A DNA stretch of 27,769 bases from Acholeplasmataceae bacterium (GCA_030656435.1 JAUSOA010000064.1:1-27769); one strand, 5' to 3'; positions 8,651-14,460 are shown, counted from the stretch's first letter. Notes: generated by a model not told the origin, from the sequence alone. Translations and numbers: made by a program.

Positions 8651-8665
8651 CGAAGGAGGTCTTCG
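8651..8665 (-). other. Small hairpin with anti-Shine-Dalgarno loop
   Basis: On the minus strand CGAAG and CTTCG pair over the loop ACCTC, so the apical sequence ACCUCC is complementary to GGAGGU ribosome sites. It lies between the last array unit and the terminator. Short enough to be chance. Read on the plus strand the same bases look like a ribosome site (GGAGG) five bases before a GTG that opens only an 18-codon frame. Confidence 0.35.
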
Positions 8666-8678
8666 TGACTTTAAATTA

Positions 8679-8714
8679 CCCAAGGTCTAACAACATTTCC
8701 CATTGTTCCTTTGG
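8679..8714 (-). repeat. Array unit R0 (diverged)
   Basis: Lower stem CCAAAGG with CCUUGGG (one mismatch), 3' bulge AGA, upper stem AACAA/UUGUU, apical bases containing GGGAAA. Same architecture as the others although the stem sequences are unrelated. An outer stem CTTTAAA (8669-8675) / TTTAAAG (8717-8723) encloses it. Confidence 0.6.
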
Positions 8715-8769
8715 TTTTTAAAGAAGGTCTTTCATTTTATGTAAATGCTATCTACAGTTCTTAAGTTAC

Positions 8770-8805
8770 CACCAGGATCTAGCTAATTTCTCTTAACTTC
8801 CAGTG
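8770..8805 (-). repeat. Array unit R1
   Basis: CAC/GUG plus GGA/UCC lower stem, bulge AGA, upper stem AGUUAA/UUAGCU with a U.G wobble, loop GAGAAA. Outer stem CTTAAG (8760-8765) / CTTAAG (8814-8819) with TTA/TAA inside it. Confidence 0.8.
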
Positions 8806-8904
8806 CCATAAGTCTTAAGCTTTTTAGAATCACATTATAATCAAATTCACAATTTATTATCTATTTTGATTTTATCTTTTCAATGCACGGTTTCTATATT
8901 TTAC

Positions 8905-8940
8905 CACCAGGACCTAGCTAATTTCACTTAACTTCCAGTG
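8905..8940 (-). repeat. Array unit R2
   Basis: Like R1 but bulge AGG and loop GUGAAA. It is enclosed by the longest outer stem of the array, a perfect 12-bp inverted repeat AATGCACGGTTT (8882-8893) / AAACCGTGCATT (8951-8962). Confidence 0.8.
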
Positions 8941-8995
8941 CTATAAACTTAAACCGTGCATTCAAAGACTCGTTTTGACTCAGAGTTTTTATGAC

Positions 8996-9032
8996 CACCA
9001 AGACTTAATCAATTTCACTTGATTTCCTAGTG
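8996..9032 (-). repeat. Array unit R3 (class A)
   Basis: CACUAGGA/UCUUGGUG lower stem, bulge AAG, upper stem AAUCAA/UUGAUU, loop GUGAAA. Only a weak 5-bp outer pairing (8982-8986 with 9043-9047). Confidence 0.8.
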
Positions 9033-9095
9033 CCGCCTTTTGACTCTATCGTTTGATCATTGTTTCTACTACTTTTACCAAGATTATTGAATCAT

Positions 9096-9132
9096 TACCA
9101 AGACCTAGTTAATTTCTCTTAACTTCTTAGTA
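9096..9132 (-). repeat. Array unit R4 (class B)
   Basis: UACUAAGA/UCUUGGUA lower stem (an A-U pair replaces the usual G.U), bulge AGG, upper stem AGUUAA/UUAACU, loop GAGAAA. Outer stem AGATTA + GAAT (9081-9092) with ATTC + TAATCT (9138-9150). Confidence 0.8.
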
Positions 9133-9197
9133 CCATCATTCCTTTAATCTCTTTTCTACCTTGACTTTCTTGTCTTACTTATTTGATTTCAATCAAC

Positions 9198-9234
9198 CAC
9201 CAAGACCTAATCAATTTCGCTTGATTTCCTAGTG
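9198..9234 (-). repeat. Array unit R5 (class A)
   Basis: CACUAGGA/UCUUGGUG lower stem, bulge AGG, upper stem AAUCAA/UUGAUU, loop GCGAAA. Possible outer pairing ATTTCA (9186-9191) / TGAAAT (9258-9263). Confidence 0.8.
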
Positions 9235-9287
9235 CCGTTATATAAAACCTTTTAATATGAAATATTCTATCGAGATATTAGAATCAT

Positions 9288-9324
9288 TACCAAGACCTAG
9301 TTAATTTCTCTTAACTTCCTAGTA
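9288..9324 (-). repeat. Array unit R6 (class B)
   Basis: UACUAGGA/UCUUGGUA lower stem, bulge AGG, upper stem AGUUAA/UUAACU, loop GAGAAA. Outer pairing GAGAT + GAAT (9272-9284) with ATTC + ATCTC (9330-9344). Confidence 0.8.
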
Positions 9325-9391
9325 CCATCATTCCTTTTAATCTCTTTTCTTACCTTTAATGCTTTTTGTTACTTCTTAAATCCTAATTAAC

Positions 9392-9428
9392 CACCAAGAT
9401 CTAATCAATTTCGCTTGATTTCCTAGTG
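9392..9428 (-). repeat. Array unit R7 (class A)
   Basis: CACUAGGA/UCUUGGUG lower stem, bulge AGA, upper stem AAUCAA/UUGAUU, loop GCGAAA. I see no convincing outer stem. Confidence 0.8.
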
Positions 9429-9486
9429 CCGTTTTTTTTAAATCAATTTCTTCTACCATACTTTTCCTTGAGATTACTTGAATCAT

Positions 9487-9523
9487 TACCAAGATCTAGC
9501 TAATTTCTCTTAACTTCCTAGTA
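9487..9523 (-). repeat. Array unit R8 (class B)
   Basis: UACUAGGA/UCUUGGUA lower stem, bulge AGA, upper stem AGUUAA/UUAGCU with a U.G wobble, loop GAGAAA. Outer stem GAGATTA + GAAT (9470-9483) with ATTC + TAATCTC (9529-9543). Confidence 0.8.
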
Positions 9524-9591
9524 CCATTATTCTTTTTAATCTCTTTTCTTACCTGTAATGCTTTGTCCTATTTTGTTGAAATCTAATTAAT

Positions 9592-9628
9592 CACCAGAAC
9601 CTAATCAATTTCTCTCGATTTTCTAGTG
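9592..9628 (-). repeat. Array unit R9 (class A), first after the lipoprotein gene
   Basis: CACUAGAA/UUCUGGUG lower stem (double compensating change), bulge AGG, upper stem AAUCGA/UUGAUU with a G.U wobble, loop GAGAAA. Outer pairing GAAAT + AATT (9578-9588) with AATT + ATTTC (9634-9646). Confidence 0.8.
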
Positions 9629-9702
9629 CCATCAATTGTTAATTTCTTTCTTGTAGAACATCTAATCCATTCAATCACTACTTTAGAATCGTATGTTAAC
9701 TT

Positions 9703-10152
9703 TTATTTTGATAGGGGATAGAATGAAACACTAACATTTGAACTGACGTTTATTGAAACTGTTCCAGTAGCACCGTCACCAACAAGCTTTACTTTATATT
9801 GTCCTTCAATGCAACTGAGTGTAATTGTTTCATGGAGTTCAACTACCTGATCATATGGATCGATTAAGACTACCTTGAATCTGCCATCTTTGATATTCTC
9901 ATACACTGTGATGGTAACTGATTCTTCACCAGAGAATACAAACAGTGTGTCGATCCCTTCAAAACGTTCAAATCTTAATAATGCACTATTATCTTCAACT
10001 CCACCAACGTATGTTTCATATGTTTTCTCACTTGTTGTATTGATGATCTTGTTATAATTGTCATAAGCGTTTTTGTTATCACTTAGGCTGCAAGCTGTTA
10101 ATAATGTGATGAGTGCAAACAGAATGGTTGTGATTTTTAAATTTCTAGTCAT
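9703..10152 (-). CDS. Small putative lipoprotein of unknown function
   Basis: A 149-residue protein with a lipoprotein signal peptide: basic MTRNLK start, hydrophobic stretch, then lipobox LTAC with the acylated cysteine at 21. The mature part, about 129 residues, begins with an Asn/Lys-rich linker; its second half alternates hydrophobic and polar residues (VTITVYENI, YKVKLVGDG, GTVSINVSS), suggesting a small beta-sandwich. I do not recognise the family. ATG at 10152 is chosen because GGAGG lies 9 nt upstream and the signal peptide begins there; an in-frame extension to 10176 adds eight residues before it. It has its own strong promoter, no terminator after its stop, and the hairpin array begins 74 nt downstream, so its mRNA probably carries the array as a 3' extension. 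Confidence 0.75.
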   Translation of the reverse strand: MTRNLKITTILFALITLLTACSLSDNKNAYDNYNKIINTTSEKTYETYVGGVEDNSALLRFERFEGIDTLFVFSGEESVTITVYENIKDGRFKVVLIDPYDQVVELHETITLSCIEGQYKVKLVGDGATGTVSINVSSNVSVSFYPLSK

Positions 10153-10260
10153 TTTAATTTTCCTCCTCGGTTTCAACCGACTTTTTTCTTTCCAATGATT
10201 TCATTATTGATTTTATTAATCTTTTTTCTGATTTCATTGATTTTTTTAACTTACACCTTA

Positions 10261-10289
10261 ATTATATTCATTTGATATTCATTTGTCAA
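10261..10289 (-). promoter_or_regulatory. Consensus sigma-A promoter of the lipoprotein/array unit
   Basis: Perfect TTGACA (10289-10284), exactly 17 nt, perfect TATAAT (10266-10261) on the minus strand. Predicted start of transcription near 10254, giving a roughly 100-nt leader before the ATG at 10152. Within the spacer and -10 there is a near-duplication of AAATGAATAT. Confidence 0.9.
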
Positions 10290-10390
10290 CACTTTTGTTG
10301 CATTTTTATTGATTTTTTTAATTTTTTTATTGATTTTATTGATTTTTTTTGTTTTTTCCTGAATATTTTTAATTTTTTTATTGATTTTTA
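10290..10390 (-). promoter_or_regulatory. A-tract region upstream of the lipoprotein promoter
   Basis: On the minus strand this is almost only A and T, with AAATCAATA-type units (near 10309, 10330, 10339 and 10381) and A-runs of 5-8 nt. It lies directly upstream of the -35, where such tracts act as UP elements or bent DNA. The same AAATCAAT motif returns in the transcribed leader (10197-10245). No gene is present. Confidence 0.5.
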
Positions 10391-10393
10391 AAG

Positions 10394-10429
10394 AAAAAAG
10401 ACTCAATTTTCATTTTTGAAGTTGAGTCT
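10394..10429 (-). terminator. Terminator of the RNF/NQR-like operon
   Basis: On the minus strand AGACTCAA (10429-10422) pairs with TTGAGTCT (10406-10399), with inner TTCA/TGAA pairing, followed by a run of T. It lies 25 nt after the nqrF stop and isolates the redox operon from the lipoprotein promoter. Confidence 0.85.
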
Positions 10430-10453
10430 ACTCTTATTTTTTTATTCTAATTA

Positions 10454-11536
10454 TCAGCTAAAACTATCGAAAAATACATTTTCTTGCTTGATATCATGCT
10501 TGTTTAGAACCTTAATACATGCATTAATCATACCAGGTGATCCACACAAATATGCTTCAGACTCTGATAAGTCACTCGTATTTCTATCGACTACATCCGT
10601 AATCAACCCAACCTCTCCTGTCCAATTATCTCCAGGGAGTGGTTCTGATAATGCAGGAATATAGGTAAAGTTTGGATACTCTTTTGATAGTTGTTCAAAT
10701 TCTTCAGTGTAATACAAATCTCTTTTTGATTTCGCACCAAAGAAGTATCTAACCTTTCTAGGCATCCCTTGATCTTTTAAGAATGCAAGAATTGAACGAA
10801 TGGGTGCTTTGCCTGATCCACCAGCGATACAAACCATTTCTCTTTCCGATTCTTCTTGTAGATAAAAGTCACCATAAGGTCCAGTTAAAATAATTTTGTC
10901 ACCAACTTGAAGTGCCTTATGAACAAATGTAGTTGCAAGTCCTTTTGGAACTTGTCTAATAATCATTTCGATATGATTGGACTCTTTCGGATGAGATGCA
11001 ATCGAATATGCTCTAATGATATCAATACCAGGAACCTTGAGCTGTGCATATTGACCTGGCTTGAAATGCATTTCCTTTGGATCGAGAAGTTCAAAATCAA
11101 CTAATTTAATATCATATGTCAAATCTTGAATTCTAGCCACTTTGGTTTTATAAAGTTTAGCATTTAATAATTCTTTTGGTATTTCAATCTTCATATTGTC
11201 CTTAACCTTGACCTGGCAAGAAAGACGGATACCATCTTCTCTTTCCTTTGGACTTAAGAAGGGTTCTTCGGTTGGTTTAATGTCGCCACCGCCCTCAATC
11301 AGTCTAAATTTGCAAAATCCACAGGTTGCTTTTCCACCACACGCTGATGGGATAAATATTCTATGTTCAGATAATGTATTTAATACTGTATCATCTCCTC
11401 TGACAGGGATAACCTTATCATCATTGATCATCAGCATTTTTTCACCACCACCGCCTAATGCTTTTTCAGCAAGTATAAGCAAAACAGAAATGATAATTAA
11501 AACTCCGATTAATATTACTGGAACTAATAAATTCAT
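10454..11536 (-). CDS. nqrF: NADH-oxidising iron-sulfur flavoprotein subunit, NqrF type
   Basis: Entry subunit of a Na+-NQR-like complex: takes hydride from NADH to FAD, then passes electrons to a [2Fe-2S] centre. Seen in order: an N-terminal membrane helix (residues about 4-27), a plant-type ferredoxin domain with C67, C73, C76 and C108 (CGGKATCGFC ... LSCQV), the FAD motif RAYSIAS (176-182), GPYGDF, the NAD-binding GGSGKAPIRSI (240-250) and the terminal FFDSFS. The cysteine spacing equals that of Vibrio NqrF. It is the last gene of the operon, 12 nt after rnfA. The second of two adjacent ATGs (11536) has the better spacing to GGGAGG. Its presence instead of RnfB/RnfC means NADH, not ferredoxin, is the expected donor. 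Confidence 0.93.
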   Translation of the reverse strand: MNLLVPVILIGVLIIISVLLILAEKALGGGGEKMLMINDDKVIPVRGDDTVLNTLSEHRIFIPSACGGKATCGFCKFRLIEGGGDIKPTEEPFLSPKEREDGIRLSCQVKVKDNMKIEIPKELLNAKLYKTKVARIQDLTYDIKLVDFELLDPKEMHFKPGQYAQLKVPGIDIIRAYSIASHPKESNHIEMIIRQVPKGLATTFVHKALQVGDKIILTGPYGDFYLQEESEREMVCIAGGSGKAPIRSILAFLKDQGMPRKVRYFFGAKSKRDLYYTEEFEQLSKEYPNFTYIPALSEPLPGDNWTGEVGLITDVVDRNTSDLSESEAYLCGSPGMINACIKVLNKHDIKQENVFFDSFS

Positions 11537-11548
11537 CATATACCTCCC

Positions 11549-12127
11549 TTAGATGTTTGCTAAGCCAGTGAACCCAATAAATGCGAGTGCAAGGATACCT
11601 AAAACGATAAAGACAATAGCTTTACCTCTTAAGCCTCTAGGAATGTCACTATTTTTTGACATTTTTTCACGTATACCAGCAACGAGTACGATTGCAAGTA
11701 ACCAACCAATAGATGAGCCAAAAGCAAATCCAGTGGTTTGAATAAAATTATAATCTCTATTCACAAAGAATAATGAGATAGCTAATACTACACAGTTCAC
11801 AGTAATGAGAGGTAGAAATATTCCGAATGCATTATATAGCTTTGGAATAAACTTTTCTAAAAACATTTCTAAAAACTGAACAGTCGCTGCAATGGTAATA
11901 ATAAATACAAGTAGTGATAAGTTGGTTGTTCCTGTGTTTTGCAGCAATTGATAGATTGGCCAGTTAATCATTGCTGTAATAGTTACGACGAATACAACTG
12001 CGATTCCCATTCCCTTAGCATTTTTAATGTTTGTTGATATAGCAATTAAAGGACACATACCTAAGATGTAAACAAGTGCGATATTATGATTTAATATTGA
12101 AGCTAAAATTAGTTCTAATATATTCAT
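11549..12127 (-). CDS. rnfA: RnfA/NqrE-type membrane subunit
   Basis: Integral membrane subunit (192 residues, about six helices) of the RNF/NQR ion-pumping redox complex. Together with the RnfE/NqrD homologue it holds the intramembrane iron-sulfur centre: the two conserved half-membrane cysteines are C25 (ILGMCPLIA) and C112 (ITVNCVVLA), matching Vibrio NqrE. Gene order B-C-D-E-F makes it the NqrE equivalent; by sequence alone RnfA and NqrE are hard to separate. It lies 10 nt after rnfE with a GGAGG site. Confidence 0.92.
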   Translation of the reverse strand: MNILELILASILNHNIALVYILGMCPLIAISTNIKNAKGMGIAVVFVVTITAMINWPIYQLLQNTGTTNLSLLVFIITIAATVQFLEMFLEKFIPKLYNAFGIFLPLITVNCVVLAISLFFVNRDYNFIQTTGFAFGSSIGWLLAIVLVAGIREKMSKNSDIPRGLRGKAIVFIVLGILALAFIGFTGLANI

Positions 12128-12137
12128 GGTTTACCTC

Positions 12138-12764
12138 CTAGACCGCTTCTTCATAGAATTTAGACCATTCCCTGATACCCCAGATGAGTAGCCCTAGGAC
12201 GAAGAATCCGCCTGGAGCCATTGCCATAACTACCCAGTTTGGCCAGTTAGCAGGCATAATTCTGAAATTGAGAATAGAACCAAATGCTAGAATTTCTCTA
12301 ACAACAGATACAGTAATTAAAACAAGTGTGTATCCCATACCACTTGCAAATCCATCAACAAGTGTATATCTTACTGGGTTTTTAGCAGCAAACGCCTCTG
12401 CTCTTCCCATGACGATACAGTTTGTTATTATTAATCCCACGTACGCACCTAGCGCGGATGCTATATTAGGAAAGAAAGCCTGTAAGAACATTTGAACTAG
12501 AATAACAAATGAGGAAATGATGACCATGTAGGTAACCATTCTAACCTTTGAAGGAATAAAGTTTCTAACCATAGATACAGTTGCTGAGGATGCCATGACA
12601 ACAAATGTCACACCAAGACCCATCGCAATCGCATTTTCTACTTTGTTTGTTACAGCAAGCGCAGAACAAATACCGAGCACTGCGATAACAATCGGGTTAT
12701 TTCTATGCAATCCATCTTTTAGAATGTTATACCATTTTGTGTATTTCAATCGAATGAGTTTCAT
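12138..12764 (-). CDS. rnfE: RnfE/NqrD-type membrane subunit
   Basis: Integral membrane partner of the RnfA/NqrE subunit (208 residues, about six helices, inverted topology). The conserved cysteines are C33 (VLGICSALAVTN) and C116 (IITNCIVMGRAEAFA), which complete the intramembrane [2Fe-2S] site. NCIVMGRAEAFAAKNP is a strong family signature. The ATG is preceded by a G-rich ribosome site (AAGGGGGGATC). It sits 11 nt downstream of rnfG and is co-transcribed. Confidence 0.93.
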   Translation of the reverse strand: MKLIRLKYTKWYNILKDGLHRNNPIVIAVLGICSALAVTNKVENAIAMGLGVTFVVMASSATVSMVRNFIPSKVRMVTYMVIISSFVILVQMFLQAFFPNIASALGAYVGLIITNCIVMGRAEAFAAKNPVRYTLVDGFASGMGYTLVLITVSVVREILAFGSILNFRIMPANWPNWVVMAMAPGGFFVLGLLIWGIREWSKFYEEAV

Positions 12765-12775
12765 ATGATCCCCCC

Positions 12776-13360
12776 TTATTCGTTATGACTATTCCATGCA
12801 TCAAGATGCAGGACATAGTTATCATTTAATATTCTTTCAAAACTAGAGGATGTTCTGGTTGCACCAGTAATTGCATCCACTTCATTTTCTTTATTAGGAG
12901 CGGGATCCTTTCGAATCTCAATGGTTGGAACCATTTTGATACCTACAAATTTCGCTAAATAGAGTGGGTCAGCAACAATACCACCCAATCCAGGAGTTTC
13001 CTCTTGTTGAAGAATCGATATTGCAACAATGGTTTCAAAATCAGACTGTAGAGTAATCATTCCAATAATAGGTCCCCAAACTCCACCACCTTCAAACACA
13101 TATGAAATATTTCCTGAATCTTTATGATAGTAAAGTGTAAGTCCTTCAGAAGTAATAACCTCAATTTCTTCTGCAAAAACATCGTGAATATTTGTGAATG
13201 AATAAGAAACTTGGTTTGCACTTAAAACCGCTGATTTTAGAAGCGCTTCTTCATTTGCAATGATTCTATCCTTTGTCAGTATATCCATTCCAATTAATAA
13301 TATAGAGGTGATTGTACCTAAAACAATAACGAAAAAAATCATTCTTATATTTTGATTCAT
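12776..13360 (-). CDS. rnfG: RnfG/NqrC-type flavinylated subunit
   Basis: Membrane-anchored flavoprotein whose soluble domain lies outside the membrane. One N-terminal helix (residues about 7-28) is followed by an FMN-binding domain. The flavin is expected on the second threonine of TGAT (T165-T168) in EVDAITGATRTSS; GGVWGPI and ETPGLGG are family motifs. At 194 residues it has RnfG rather than NqrC (about 260) size. Covalent flavin attachment needs an ApbE transferase, which is not in the window. It overlaps rnfD by 4 nt (ATGA). Confidence 0.93.
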   Translation of the reverse strand: MNQNIRMIFFVIVLGTITSILLIGMDILTKDRIIANEEALLKSAVLSANQVSYSFTNIHDVFAEEIEVITSEGLTLYYHKDSGNISYVFEGGGVWGPIIGMITLQSDFETIVAISILQQEETPGLGGIVADPLYLAKFVGIKMVPTIEIRKDPAPNKENEVDAITGATRTSSSFERILNDNYVLHLDAWNSHNE

Positions 13361-14292
13361 GCTGCTACCTCCTGTGAAGTAACGTCTTTTTCAACAGTTT
13401 TGCTGTCAATTAATGGAGATATCGCGTTCATAATAATAATTGTGAACGTAACACCTTCATGGAAAGTACCAAAATTTCTAATAATAAAAGTCAGTAGTCC
13501 TAAGCCTATTCCATATATGATTCTACCTTTGCCAGTAACTGGTGCTGTAACTGGGTCAATTGCAATAAAGAAAGCACCAAACATTATGCCTCCTAAGAAT
13601 AAAGACATAACTGGATCTTTACCAATATCGCCTGGCCATATTAGGAAGGCAAGTCCTGTAATCACAAAAAATGATCCTAGATATGATAAAGGAATTCTCC
13701 AGTCAGAGACCTTGAAGACCATCAATAGTATACCTAATACGATGATTCCAAGTCTGAATGTTTCTCCTAGTGTTCCAATCGTGCTTCCCATCAAAAGATC
13801 AAGGATTCCATAATTCATTGGTAATCCACGATTAAAAAGATTCAGTGGTGTTGCACCTGTGAAAAGATCTGCAGTTTGAGGGTCAATCCATAGTGTAGCC
13901 ATTTGTGCAGGAAATGAGATGAGCACAAATAAAACACCGACGAGTGCGGGACTAAAAATATATTTTCCACTTCCACCAAAAATATTTTTGCCAAAGAAAA
14001 CACCAAAGAAAGCAGCAATACCTACTGTCCAAAGTGGAATCGCTGGTGGCATGAGTAGGGCAATTAATAGTGGAGTAACCATCCAACCATAATCAAGTTC
14101 CTTTTTTCTAAGCTTTGAGAATATAATTTCTACGATAAAGGATACCGCATAGGAAACAGCTGCAATTGCTAATACATACAAACCAAATATAAAGGTTGCT
14201 GCAATAAGCAAGATTGCTAGTGCTCCCGTAAAAATATACGTGTTCTTCTTGAGTGAAGCGTCTTTTTGAACAGAAGTCATCGTCTCTGTCAT
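13357..14292 (-). CDS. rnfD: RnfD/NqrB-type flavinylated membrane subunit
   Basis: Polytopic subunit carrying covalent FMN on threonine of DLFTGATPLNLF (T148 expected). Further markers are MVTPLLIALLMPP and GGSGKYIFSPALVGVLFVL. At 311 residues it is shorter than NqrB (about 410, with an N-terminal extension that contacts quinone) and closer to RnfD. It is the first gene of the operon: no nqrA or rnfC precedes it, and the next upstream gene is the unrelated ridA behind its own terminator. The ATG has a weak ribosome site (GTGGTGA). The promoter lies about 80 nt upstream with a 14-bp palindrome in the leader. Confidence 0.93.
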   Translation of the reverse strand: MTETMTSVQKDASLKKNTYIFTGALAILLIAATFIFGLYVLAIAAVSYAVSFIVEIIFSKLRKKELDYGWMVTPLLIALLMPPAIPLWTVGIAAFFGVFFGKNIFGGSGKYIFSPALVGVLFVLISFPAQMATLWIDPQTADLFTGATPLNLFNRGLPMNYGILDLLMGSTIGTLGETFRLGIIVLGILLMVFKVSDWRIPLSYLGSFFVITGLAFLIWPGDIGKDPVMSLFLGGIMFGAFFIAIDPVTAPVTGKGRIIYGIGLGLLTFIIRNFGTFHEGVTFTIIIMNAISPLIDSKTVEKDVTSQEVAA

Positions 14293-14316
14293 AATGTCAC
14301 CACTTTCTATTGAATG

Positions 14317-14330
14317 TCATCTATAGATGA
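14317..14330. promoter_or_regulatory. 14-bp palindrome in the leader of the redox operon
   Basis: TCATCTATAGATGA is a perfect palindrome between the predicted transcription start (about 14367) and the rnfD ATG. It is not a Rex-type site and has no loop, so a dimeric repressor operator is more likely than an RNA hairpin. The regulator is unknown. Confidence 0.45.
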
Positions 14331-14373
14331 TTGAATCTGATGGAGTTGTTTAGACCATCGCAAATTTAACTAC

Positions 14374-14402
14374 ATTATAGCATTATTTATAATCTATGAC
14401 AA
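14374..14402 (-). promoter_or_regulatory. Promoter of the RNF/NQR-like operon
   Basis: TTGTCA (14402-14397), 17 nt, TATAAT (14379-14374), with an extended -10 TGC directly in front. Leader of about 75 nt to rnfD. Confidence 0.85.
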
Positions 14403-14460
14403 ACGTGAAGCATTACAAAATCGAATTTCTATTATTGTATTTATAATCCTATTTATAATC

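Larger units (their letters stand above)
8679..9628 (-). ncRNA. Tandem array of ten structured RNA hairpin units
   Basis: Ten units recur about every 90-135 bp in a 1.3-kb stretch without genes. On the minus strand each close copy is built from: a 7-8 bp lower stem (CACUAGGA with UCUUGGUG, or variants), a 3-nt bulge on the 3' side (AGG, AGA or AAG), a 6-bp upper stem, and a hexaloop GNGAAA. Copies differ by compensating changes: CAC/GUG versus UAC/GUA, AAUCAA/UUGAUU versus AGUUAA/UUAACU, and AGGA/UCUU versus AGAA/UUCU. Several copies pair only by U.G on the minus strand, which fixes the sense. Most units also sit inside a further outer stem whose sequence differs between copies. No reading frame crosses the array. 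The linkers are purine-rich on the minus strand. Function unknown; I recognise no known family, but a covariance-model search has not been done. Confidence 0.8.

Noticed and set aside
8658..8720. Plus-strand 18-codon gene with GGAGG and GTG
   Set aside because: No plus-strand promoter is seen, and it overlaps array unit R0; more likely a by-product of the hairpin.
8679..9628. CRISPR array
   Set aside because: Repeats are imperfect, alternate in type and are spaced 90-135 bp with related, not unique, linkers; no cas genes are present.
8679..9628. Integron attC sites or a mobile-element array
   Set aside because: No cassette reading frames lie between units, no integrase or transposase is visible, and target duplications are absent.
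8679..9628. Type III toxin-antitoxin RNA repeats (ToxI-like)
   Set aside because: Those repeats are perfect, about 36 nt in period and followed by a toxin gene; here the period is about 100 nt and the next gene downstream is tnaA, beyond a terminator.
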